A stretch of DNA of 37,436 nucleotides, from assembly GCA_020850775.1 (NCBI GenBank), contig JADZEA010000127.1:1-37436 (forward strand). Direction: 5' to 3'. Below the pieces are notes generated by a model that saw only the letters and a list, made by a program, of their open reading frames with translations, did not search any database and had not been told where the DNA came from. Below, piece after piece: positions 27,062 to 35,179 of this stretch. This stretch comes from a bacterium (lineage in GTDB: Bacteria; CLD3). The position numbers were made by a program, and so were the translations under genes. Within the stretch, counting starts at the first letter, position 1. Each line of letters begins with the position of its first letter.

Positions 27062-28687
27062 TTGAGTTTTGAAACAGATTTTCTCATAATCGGAAGTGGA
27101 ATTGCTGGTTTAACCTTCGCACTAAAGGCTTCCACAAAAGGTAAAGTTACAATCGTTACAAAAAAACGAAAAAAAGAAAGCAGCACAAACTACGCTCAAG
27201 GTGGAATCGCTACCGTTCTTTCTCCGCTTGATTCCTTTGAAAACCACGTAAAAGACACTCTTGACGCAGGAGCCGGACTCTGTGATAAAAAAGCTGTCGA
27301 TTTTATTGTCAAAAACGGTCCTGAAGTCATTGAGGAATTGATTAATTTAGGTGTAAATTTCACAAAAGAAAAAAATTCCGGCAACTACGATTTAGGTCGC
27401 GAAGGTGGACACTCTCACAGCAGAGTAATTCATTCTCAAGATTTTACAGGAAAAGAAATTGAACGGGCATTAATTTCAGCTTGTAACTCTAACTCAAACA
27501 TTAAAATCCTTGAAAACCACCTTGCTTTTGACCTTTTGACTGATTACCACCTTCACGGAGCAAAAGAATTTGACAAAAATAACATTACTTGTTACGGTGC
27601 TTACGTTTGGGATTCAAAGAATTCAGTTGTAAAAATTTTTCGTGCAAAGTTCATAATTCTTGCAAGTGGTGGAATGGGAAAAGTTTACCTTCACACAACA
27701 AATCCGGAAATTGCAACCGGAGACGGAGTTGCAATCGCTTACAGGGCAGGAGCAAAAGTCGCAAACTTAGAATTTATGCAGTTTCACCCAACTTCACTTT
27801 ACGCTCCAAATCACCCAACTTTTTTAATCAGTGAAGCAGTTCGCGGGTTTGGTGGAATTTTGAAAACCGCTGACGGAAAAACTTTTATGGAAAAATATTC
27901 ACCAACTCAAAAAAGCCTTGCTCCAAGAGACATCGTTGCACGGGCAATTGATGCGGAACTAAAAAAACGTGGCGACGAGTTCGTTTACCTTGACGTTACA
28001 CACCTTCCGAAAGACGAAACAAAACGAACATTTCCAAATATTTACAAAAAATGTAAAGAACTTTTGAACCTTGATTTTACAAAAGAAAAAATTCCCGTTG
28101 TTCCTTCGGCTCACTACCAGTGCGGCGGAATTATCACGAATTTAAAAGGTGAAACAAACATCAAAAGGCTTTACGCTTGCGGAGAAGTTGCTTGCACCGG
28201 ACTTCACGGAGCAAACAGACTTGCAAGCAATTCGCTTCTTGAGGCACTTGTTCTTTCAAAAGCAATTTACCAGGAGCTTGAGACTAAAAACCTTGCAGTT
28301 TTTAACTGTCCAACTTTTCCTGAGTGGAGCGAAGAAGGTACCACAAGCGGTGAAGAATTGGTTTTGATTTCGCACAACATTAAGGAAATTAAAACTTTAA
28401 TGTGGGATTACGTTGGAATTGTTCGTTCAAATCTAAAACTTGAACGTGCCCAAAAAAGGATTAAACTAATTAAAAAAGAGGTGAAAGACTTCTACAACAA
28501 AACCAAACTAAGCTCCGAACTTCTTGAAGTTAGAAATTTGATTGCTTGTGCAGATTTGATTGTTCGCTGTGCAAAAATGAGAACCGAAAGTCGCGGACTT
28601 AATTTTAACATTGATTTCCCGAACCAAAACGAAAAAATTGAAGACTCAGTTTTGTGGCGGTTTGACGCACCTTCAACTTTGGAGTAA
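27062..28687 (+). CDS. nadB: L-aspartate oxidase
   Basis: NadB oxidises L-aspartate to iminoaspartate with FAD, the first step of de novo NAD synthesis. Visible motifs are the FAD fold DFLIIGSGIAGLTFALKAS, SSTNYAQGGIATVL, GREGGHSHSRVIH, the active-site HPTSLY and FLISEAVRGFGGILK, HYQCGGI, and HGANRLASNSLLEAL. I choose the TTG at 27062 (541 aa): AAGGTG lies 6 bases upstream, the same leader as serA, and family proteins begin right at the FAD fold. An ATG at 27029 would add 11 residues inside the preceding gene. nadA and nadC are not adjacent. The gene converges on a GT2 gene with a 6-bp gap. Confidence 0.93.
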   Translation: MSFETDFLIIGSGIAGLTFALKASTKGKVTIVTKKRKKESSTNYAQGGIATVLSPLDSFENHVKDTLDAGAGLCDKKAVDFIVKNGPEVIEELINLGVNFTKEKNSGNYDLGREGGHSHSRVIHSQDFTGKEIERALISACNSNSNIKILENHLAFDLLTDYHLHGAKEFDKNNITCYGAYVWDSKNSVVKIFRAKFIILASGGMGKVYLHTTNPEIATGDGVAIAYRAGAKVANLEFMQFHPTSLYAPNHPTFLISEAVRGFGGILKTADGKTFMEKYSPTQKSLAPRDIVARAIDAELKKRGDEFVYLDVTHLPKDETKRTFPNIYKKCKELLNLDFTKEKIPVVPSAHYQCGGIITNLKGETNIKRLYACGEVACTGLHGANRLASNSLLEALVLSKAIYQELETKNLAVFNCPTFPEWSEEGTTSGEELVLISHNIKEIKTLMWDYVGIVRSNLKLERAQKRIKLIKKEVKDFYNKTKLSSELLEVRNLIACADLIVRCAKMRTESRGLNFNIDFPNQNEKIEDSVLWRFDAPSTLE

Positions 28688-28693
28688 AATTTT

Positions 28694-29707
28694 TTAGTTT
28701 AAATCCGAGTAGAATTTTTTGCCTTGAAGAAAGTATTTTCGCACAATACTTTTTTTGTAAAGTGGAAGCTCAAAATTGTTAATTTTTAATTTTTTACGCT
28801 TCTTTAAAACATTAGAAAAATTCTCAAAAAACCACTTGTAAGCCCTGAAAATCCCTTTTGTCCGTTCAAAATCAAATTTCACAAGACCGAAAACGAGTGC
28901 TGCAAAATCCAAAAAAATACGGATTGGTAAAACCTTGGCAAGTGAAAATGCAGAGTAGTTTTTGAGAAGCATCAAAACACTGTTTCGGTGGTTCAGGAAA
29001 ATTTTGAACCAACTTTCCGCTCCAAGTGAAGCTCCGGAGTAGTGAAAAACAACAGAAGTTGGAACACTCCAAACTTCGTAGCCAAAAGAATTGATTCGCC
29101 AGCACAAATCAATTTCTTCAAAGTGCATAAAAAAATCTTCGTCAAGCAGCCCAACTTCGTCAAGCACATCTTTTTTAAGAAAACAAGCGGTTCCGGAAGC
29201 CCAAAAAATTCTTTTTGGTTTGTCGTACTGACCTGAATCTTTTTCCAAAGTGAAAAAAATCCGTCCTCTTGCAAAAGGGTAACCAAGCCAGTCGAGTTCG
29301 CCACCACAAGCTCCGGAGTAATCAAAAAGCGTTTTGTCTTTGATAAAAATCAATTTTGGCTGAAGTGCAACAGCTTTTGGATTTTGTTCAGCAAAGTTTA
29401 CAAGTTCGGAAATCCAGTTTTTTTCTTGTGTTGTGTCGTTGTTTAAAAAAACAACGTACTTTCCACTTGAAATTTTGTAACCAAGGTTGCAACCGCCTGA
29501 GTAACCAATATTTTTGGGGCTTTTGTGGAGTTTTACCCAAGGAAACTCATCTTCAATAATTTGAATGCTTTGGTCTGTTGAACCATTGTCAATTACCAAA
29601 ACCTCAAGATTTTGGTAATCACAATTTTTTAGTGAGTTCAGGCAGTCTTCTAAAATTTCTTCGCCGTTAAAGTGTGGAATTATTACACTTACGAGTGGCA
29701 ATTCCAT
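28694..29707 (-). CDS. Family 2 glycosyltransferase (rhamnosyltransferase-like)
   Basis: This 337-aa cytosolic or membrane-associated GT-A enzyme has VSVIIPHFNGEEILEDCL, VLVIDNGSTDQS, GYSGGCNLGY, FLNNDT as the metal-binding motif, ASGTACFLKKDVLDEVG and FEEIDLCWR. These are typical of WbbL/rhamnosyltransferase-type GT2 enzymes. A hydrophobic segment (about residues 250-275) may anchor it at the membrane. It starts 6 bp after the DUF2723 gene stop on the same strand, so the two are almost certainly cotranscribed and probably act in envelope glycan or glycoprotein synthesis. Donor and acceptor are unknown. Confidence 0.88.
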   Translation of the reverse strand: MELPLVSVIIPHFNGEEILEDCLNSLKNCDYQNLEVLVIDNGSTDQSIQIIEDEFPWVKLHKSPKNIGYSGGCNLGYKISSGKYVVFLNNDTTQEKNWISELVNFAEQNPKAVALQPKLIFIKDKTLFDYSGACGGELDWLGYPFARGRIFFTLEKDSGQYDKPKRIFWASGTACFLKKDVLDEVGLLDEDFFMHFEEIDLCWRINSFGYEVWSVPTSVVFHYSGASLGAESWFKIFLNHRNSVLMLLKNYSAFSLAKVLPIRIFLDFAALVFGLVKFDFERTKGIFRAYKWFFENFSNVLKKRKKLKINNFELPLYKKSIVRKYFLQGKKFYSDLN

Positions 29708-29713
29708 TTTAAT

Positions 29714-32464
29714 TTACCTTTTAGTTTTATCAATAGTTTCATTAACCTGAAGTTGAGCAGTTGAGTCCTGAGTTGTTAAACTTCCGTCTCCGGCAAGCAT
29801 TTTTTTGAACAAGTCAAGTTTAGCTTTTGCTCTTCTATCGTTTGGAGATTCTGAAACCCATCTTTCAAGCAGTTCAATTCCTTTTTCATAATTTTCCTGA
29901 AGTTCGTAAAAACTAATCAGGTAAGTGCTTACTAAAGCACGTTTTGAAGGGTCAGAATCAAAACCTGAAACGAGAAATTTTTCAATTTTTTCAGCTAATT
30001 CAGGAGGATACTTTACGTCTGTTGAGAGCAAAGTTTGTCCGACGTCTTCTCTTTCCGTGTCTGAAATTTTTTGAGAGAAAAGGTTGTCAAGTTTTGTTTC
30101 CAAAGTTTTTGAGTCGCCTGCTTCGTGGTAAAAAAGTCCGATTTGAGTAGCAATTCCTTTGTGGCGAATCGGGACGACGGTTTCAGGTAAAATTTCGTCC
30201 ATTTGTTTTAGCAGTGCAAGAACTTTTGAGTTGTCATTTTTTTGTCTGTAATTGTACACCAAACGCAAAAATGCAGAGCGATAATTTTGTAAAAGTCCTT
30301 TAACGTTGTCATCAAAAAAGACACTTGGGTCGTTGATTTGGCGATACTTAAATTCCTGAGTGATTTTTTGTTCAAGGATTTCAGGCACAATTCCAAGCGG
30401 AAGATTTTTGTCAGGGTCAGGGTTTTTACTAACTTTGTAAGGTAAAATTTTGAAAGCAAGTCCATCCATTCTCATAAAATCAGCAAGCCCGACCTGATTG
30501 CTTTCAGGAATTGTTACAGCAAAATAAATTGGTCGTTTGTCAATGTTAAACTTGATTAATTGAATAATCATCAAGTCTTGAACTCTAATTCCTCTGCCCT
30601 GAAAAGTTGGTTTGACAAGAACGTCCATCGTTGTTCCCTGAGAAAGTTTGAACTCGTCAAGTGCAGTTTGTGAAAGTGGAATTTTTACTTCCTGAGTTTC
30701 CCAAAGCATTGGTCTGAACTCTTCAAGCACAGCATCTTTAAAAGGGATGTGAATTTTTGGTTCGTTATCCCGTAATTGTTTAATGTACCAATCAGTGTTT
30801 AGAAGGCTAAGGTTCACAATTTTTATGTCTTTACGAATTCCCTCAACTTCTTGCAGGTACCAAAGTGGAAAAGTGTCGTTGTCGCCGTTTGTGAAAAGGA
30901 TTGCGTTTGGTTCACAAGATTGCAAAATGTTGTAAGAGTAATCCCACGCAACGTAATTACCTTTGCGGTTGTGTTCAGGGAAATTTTTGTAAGCCATCCA
31001 AACAGGCAAAGCAAAAAATGAAATTGCAAGAATTCCGGTAAAAATCAGGGTTTTGTTAGTGTTTTTAAGTTTTTGGGTAAGTTCTTCAAGAATTGCTGAA
31101 AGCCCGATTCCAATCCACAAAGCAAAAGCGAAAAAAGAACCAACGTAAGAGTAGTCTCTGTCTCGTGGTTGAGGGTCAGGTTGATTTACGTAAAGAACGA
31201 TTGCGATTCCCATCAAAAAGAAAAAAACAAGGTTTGCCAAAGCGCGTTTCCAGTCTTTTACAAAATGGTGGTAAGCACCAATCAAACCAACTGCAAGAGG
31301 AATTCCTAAAAAAGTCATTCCGTAACCGGGTTCTCCTGTTCTGTAACCTTTTAAAACTTCGCCGAAATCGGGAGAAGTTTTGCCGACAAACTGCCAGGCG
31401 AAGTAACGGACGTACATTTTTTCGATTTGGTAAGACCAAAACGGAGCGTTTCTTTCAAAAACAGTGAGGAACTGGTTTTCGGTTCCGTACTGTTCGCGTT
31501 TCAGGTAAGAGATAAAATTTTTAGCGTTTTCGGGGTTGTTTTCATCAATGATTGTGTTTAAGCCGGAACGAATTAAAATCATTTCGTAGCTTGTGAAACC
31601 TAAAATCAACAAGAAAATGGAGTAAAAAGCAATTGAGAGCGTGATTTTGTTTTCTTTTTGGAATTTGTAGCCAAGGAAAGCGGAAAGGGTTAAAATTACT
31701 AAAATCAGAAGTGGTCCGTCAGTTACGTCGTAAAGCAAAGGAATTCCTGTAACAAAAAGGAAATTAATAAAACCAAGCACAATAAATGAAGCGGCAAAAA
31801 CGCCGAAAATTTTTGTGTAATCAATATTTTTGCTTTTGTCTTTTTGAAAGTAAATGATTAAGGCAATCGTTGGAACTGTCAGAATATTTAAAAGGTGAAC
31901 TCCCGAAGAAAGCCCAATCAGGTAAACAATCAAAAGCAGAATTGCTTCGTTTTCTTCGTCGTTTCGTGCTTGTTCTTCCCAAACAAGAATCAGCCAGAAA
32001 ACTACAGCGGTAAAAAACATTGAAATTGCATAAACTTCAGCTTCAACAGCATTAAACCAAAAAGAATCGGTTGTTGCAAGAGTTAAGGCACCGATTGCTG
32101 AGGAGCCGAAAGTAATAATTTTATCTTCAAAGGTTTTTGGTTTGCCTCGCCAAAACTCAATTAATCTTACAGTTATCAAGTAAGCTAAAAGCACACAAAA
32201 AGCACTTGAAATCACTGAAATTAAATTAATGCGAAAAGCAACATCGCCAAGGAAATCAGGTAGAAATGAAAAAAATCTGCCAAGCAGCAAAAAAAATGGA
32301 GCGCCGGGAGGATGAGGAACTCCAAGAGTGTAAGAACAGGCGATGAACTCACCACAATCCCAAAAAGAAACTGTTGGAGCCATTGTTAAGAAGTAAAGTA
32401 TCAAACTAAGTGTAAAAACTATTCCACCGACGATGTTGTTAGTTTTATCTTTTAATTGGTTCAT
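29714..32464 (-). CDS. DUF2723 multi-spanning membrane protein (PMT/GT-C-like glycosyltransferase)
   Basis: This 916-aa protein starts with the DUF2723 signature MAPTVSFWDCGEFIACSY (Asp36, Glu39) and GVPHPPGAPFFLLLGR, which resembles the first periplasmic loop of GT-C mannosyltransferases. About ten or more membrane helices follow to residue ~490. A soluble part comes next, with TNGDNDTFPLWYLQEVEGI and NLSLLNTDWYIKQLRDN, then a C-terminal TPR-like region (about 740-890). The family is widespread in the FCB group and its enzymatic role is inferred, not proven. A GT2 gene follows at 6 bp, supporting a glycosylation unit. The gap upstream (97 bp) holds two GCTAAAAAAA elements. Confidence 0.9.
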   Translation of the reverse strand: MNQLKDKTNNIVGGIVFTLSLILYFLTMAPTVSFWDCGEFIACSYTLGVPHPPGAPFFLLLGRFFSFLPDFLGDVAFRINLISVISSAFCVLLAYLITVRLIEFWRGKPKTFEDKIITFGSSAIGALTLATTDSFWFNAVEAEVYAISMFFTAVVFWLILVWEEQARNDEENEAILLLIVYLIGLSSGVHLLNILTVPTIALIIYFQKDKSKNIDYTKIFGVFAASFIVLGFINFLFVTGIPLLYDVTDGPLLILVILTLSAFLGYKFQKENKITLSIAFYSIFLLILGFTSYEMILIRSGLNTIIDENNPENAKNFISYLKREQYGTENQFLTVFERNAPFWSYQIEKMYVRYFAWQFVGKTSPDFGEVLKGYRTGEPGYGMTFLGIPLAVGLIGAYHHFVKDWKRALANLVFFFLMGIAIVLYVNQPDPQPRDRDYSYVGSFFAFALWIGIGLSAILEELTQKLKNTNKTLIFTGILAISFFALPVWMAYKNFPEHNRKGNYVAWDYSYNILQSCEPNAILFTNGDNDTFPLWYLQEVEGIRKDIKIVNLSLLNTDWYIKQLRDNEPKIHIPFKDAVLEEFRPMLWETQEVKIPLSQTALDEFKLSQGTTMDVLVKPTFQGRGIRVQDLMIIQLIKFNIDKRPIYFAVTIPESNQVGLADFMRMDGLAFKILPYKVSKNPDPDKNLPLGIVPEILEQKITQEFKYRQINDPSVFFDDNVKGLLQNYRSAFLRLVYNYRQKNDNSKVLALLKQMDEILPETVVPIRHKGIATQIGLFYHEAGDSKTLETKLDNLFSQKISDTEREDVGQTLLSTDVKYPPELAEKIEKFLVSGFDSDPSKRALVSTYLISFYELQENYEKGIELLERWVSESPNDRRAKAKLDLFKKMLAGDGSLTTQDSTAQLQVNETIDKTKR

Positions 32465-32561
32465 TCAAAAATTATCCTAAATTTTTTTAGCTAAAGTTTG
32501 TTAAAAAACCTTGAAAAGTAGTTTTTTTTTTAGCTTTAGTCAATGCAAGAATTAAGAAAGT

Positions 32562-33491
32562 TCAGTTGTTGGCAGTAACGGTGTAAAAAACGTTTGTATT
32601 GTTTGAAACTGCGTTTGTGTCAGTAAAGTTTGTTGTTGCAACTGTAGTTAGAAAAATCATTGTTGTTGGCTCGTTTGTAGATTTATAAATTTTATAGCTT
32701 GTTGCGTTTGGGATTTGTGTCCAGAAAAGCTGTGCATTGTTTCCCAAAGTTGTGATTTGCAAATCCGTAACTGGTAGCAGAACGTCGTCAAACATCGTAA
32801 TGTTTTTGTTTACAGCGTTTCCGTTTGCGATTACGATTTGAGTTGGGTTTGCAAGGGAACCAAAAAATCCGCGTGGTTCGTTTGAATCTAATTGCAGGTT
32901 AGAATTTTTATCCATAAAAGCCATTGCGTAGTAGGTTCCGTTGGCTAAGTGAACTTCGTAGTTTCCGTTGCCGTTTCCTGTGAAAGTCAGGTTAAAGGCA
33001 GACGGAGTTCCTGTAAAATTTTGATTGTTGTAAGCAAAAATCACAGTTGGTCCGGAATCAGTTCCTGAGTAAGAGATGTTTCCGGCAAAGTAGTTGGTTG
33101 GCGGGACGGCGAGAGCGATATTTTTTCCTGTTTGGTTGCTTCCGCTGACTACAATTTGAGTTGGGATTGTTCCGCCGAAGTAGCCAATTTTATCTGTAAC
33201 GTCAAAGGCAGAATTGGCGTTCACGTCCTGAAAAGCCATTACGTAGTAGCTTCCGTTAGGGACGTTTTGCAGTGAGTAGTTGTAACTTGTTGAGAAAGGG
33301 AATGGGTTAGTTTGTGAGTAAGGCAAGTTAGTCGGGTCAATCGGAGCTGTAGGGAGTTGGCTAAGAGCGGCGACGATTAGTGTTTTCAGGGCACCTGTAG
33401 TTACGTTTGTAACTGTTCCGGTGATGTTTGCGGCAAAAAGGTTTGTGCAAGCTAAAGTTGTTGCAAGCAAGGTTAGTAAAGATTTATTCAT
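32562..33491 (-). CDS. Secreted two-repeat protein with EF-hand-like loops and an FN3 domain
   Basis: This 309-aa protein has a Sec signal peptide (MNKSLLTLLATTLACTNLFA). The mature part has two repeats of about 100 residues, each ending with a Y-Y-x-M-A-F segment, a Ca-binding-like loop (DVNANSAFDVTDK and DKNSNLQLDSNE), a G-Y/F-FG turn and a strand PTQIV. A C-terminal fibronectin type III domain follows (VTDLQITTLGNNAQLFW to FYTVTANN). Asn and Thr are very abundant. It is probably an exported, perhaps surface-bound protein. The ATG overlaps the stop of the upstream TPR gene (ATGA), with AGGAGG 4 bases before it, so it is translationally coupled. Function is unknown. Confidence 0.82.
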   Translation of the reverse strand: MNKSLLTLLATTLACTNLFAANITGTVTNVTTGALKTLIVAALSQLPTAPIDPTNLPYSQTNPFPFSTSYNYSLQNVPNGSYYVMAFQDVNANSAFDVTDKIGYFGGTIPTQIVVSGSNQTGKNIALAVPPTNYFAGNISYSGTDSGPTVIFAYNNQNFTGTPSAFNLTFTGNGNGNYEVHLANGTYYAMAFMDKNSNLQLDSNEPRGFFGSLANPTQIVIANGNAVNKNITMFDDVLLPVTDLQITTLGNNAQLFWTQIPNATSYKIYKSTNEPTTMIFLTTVATTNFTDTNAVSNNTNVFYTVTANN

Positions 33492-35158
33492 TTTTCCTCC
33501 TGTTTTTTATGAATGTTAATCATATTTACGTCATCAATGTACTGAATCAACTCTGGTTCGTCAATTGACTGGAAATTTTCTAAAGTTCTGAAAAGTACGC
33601 GGATTGCGTTTCCTATTGCGTCAAGCACTCTTTTTTCTTTTTCGTCTAACTTGTCATAAATTAGTATTTTAATTATTGTTAAATTACCACTTAAAACAGT
33701 TAAGGGGTCATTAATTTTTTTGATTTCTGCAACTAAGTAGTTGAAGACACTTTTGATTTCACTTTGGATAATTTTATCTTGTGTTTCTGAAAGAATGTCC
33801 TGAAGTTTTTTTAAATCAATGTTTTTCAAGAAATAGATTTCTTTATCGGCTTGTTCATTTTCTACTTCGTGAGAAATTTGGAGGCTTTTTATTTTTTGGT
33901 TTGTTTGTTCGATGAAAGTTTGTTCTTCCACCTCGTGAAATTTTCTGAAAAATTCCAATGCTTTTTGTGGTTTTTGGAATTTTTTATAAGTTTCAAAAAG
34001 TGAGTAGCAAACTTTTTTGATCAGTGGTTTTGATTTTATTTCCTGAGCAAGGTAAAGAGCTTCTTCTAAAAATTTAGTTGAATTATTTATGTTTTTAATT
34101 TTTGCGTAAACGTTGCCAAGGAACAAAAGAGAGTGGATTTCGCCCTTGATGTTTCCAAATTTTCTGTTGTTTTCAAGGGCGTCAGCCAAAGTTGAAATTG
34201 CTTTTTCATTTAAATCCAAGTGATTGTAAGTTTCACCAATCAGGTTTAGAGAATCGCCTTTTTTAGAATTTTTATTTTTTTGTTCAATGATTTGGAGGCT
34301 TTTCATTTGGAATTCGAGGGATTTTTGGTAAGAACCTAATTCTTTGTAAACCTCTCCAATGTTACGAAAACAAGCTTCTCTTAAATCGTCATTGTTAATT
34401 TCCACAGCAATTTCAAGGCTTTTAAAATGATAATCTGAAGCAGTTTTAAAATCTCCTAACTCACTGTAAATATTTCCGATATTATTTAAGGAATTTCCAA
34501 GACCGTAAGAATCCTGAAGTTCCTCTTTAATTTTCATACTTTCGAAATTATACTCAAGTGCTTTTTCAAAATTTCCCAAGCTTCTGTGGATGTTTCCAAT
34601 GTTGTTCAGGCTTGAGGCGATGCTTCTTTTATCGCCAAAATTTTGTTTAATTTCAATGCTTTCAAGGTAATATTTTAGCGATAAATCAAGGTCTCCAATA
34701 AAATGGTAAACAATGCCAATATTATTTAAGATGCTTGCTTTGTTTTTTTCGTCTTTAAGTTGTTTGTAAATTTCTAAACTTTTCAGATAAAATTCTAAAG
34801 CATTGTTTGAGTTTCGTAAAATTCTGTAAGCATTTCCGAGATTGTTGTAAACAGAGGCTTCACCTTGTTTTTCTTTTGTTTGGATAAAAATTTTTAAGGC
34901 TTTTTCCAAGTTTTCAAAGGCTTCATCGAAGTTTGAAAGAACAATGTTGCAAGCTCCAAGGTTCCGTAAACTGTAACCTAAACCTTTTGTGTAGGAAATT
35001 TTTTCAGAAAATTCTTTAGCTTGTTTGCTTAGTTCAATGGCAAAAAGGGAATTATTATTTCTAATTTCCCAGGCAAAATCATTAAAAATATCAATTTTGT
35101 CTTTGATATCGTCAGTTGATTGCAGCTCAAGCTCAAAATCTTTAAAATTATTTGCCAT
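33488..35158 (-). CDS. TPR protein with degenerate histidine-kinase dimerisation domain (no ATPase)
   Basis: This 556-aa protein is a paralogue of its upstream neighbour. Residues about 45-410 form roughly nine 40-residue TPRs with the pattern SLNNIGNI(H/Y)..LG(N/D)F..A. A coiled coil (about 415-470) leads into a two-helix segment, INDPLTVLSGNLTIIK then LDEKEKRVLDAIGNAI, which aligns with a HisKA/DHp domain. The phospho-accepting His of the neighbour is replaced by Lys480. No N, G1 or G2 box follows; the protein ends YIDDVNMINIHKKQEEK. No signal peptide is seen, so it is cytosolic. It is 21 bp downstream of its paralogue, and its last codons carry the SD of the secreted-protein gene. Role: probably a regulatory scaffold (inference). 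Confidence 0.82.
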   Translation of the reverse strand: MANNFKDFELELQSTDDIKDKIDIFNDFAWEIRNNNSLFAIELSKQAKEFSEKISYTKGLGYSLRNLGACNIVLSNFDEAFENLEKALKIFIQTKEKQGEASVYNNLGNAYRILRNSNNALEFYLKSLEIYKQLKDEKNKASILNNIGIVYHFIGDLDLSLKYYLESIEIKQNFGDKRSIASSLNNIGNIHRSLGNFEKALEYNFESMKIKEELQDSYGLGNSLNNIGNIYSELGDFKTASDYHFKSLEIAVEINNDDLREACFRNIGEVYKELGSYQKSLEFQMKSLQIIEQKNKNSKKGDSLNLIGETYNHLDLNEKAISTLADALENNRKFGNIKGEIHSLLFLGNVYAKIKNINNSTKFLEEALYLAQEIKSKPLIKKVCYSLFETYKKFQKPQKALEFFRKFHEVEEQTFIEQTNQKIKSLQISHEVENEQADKEIYFLKNIDLKKLQDILSETQDKIIQSEIKSVFNYLVAEIKKINDPLTVLSGNLTIIKILIYDKLDEKEKRVLDAIGNAIRVLFRTLENFQSIDEPELIQYIDDVNMINIHKKQEEK

Positions 35159-35179
35159 TATTTTAAGTCTCTCAATCCA

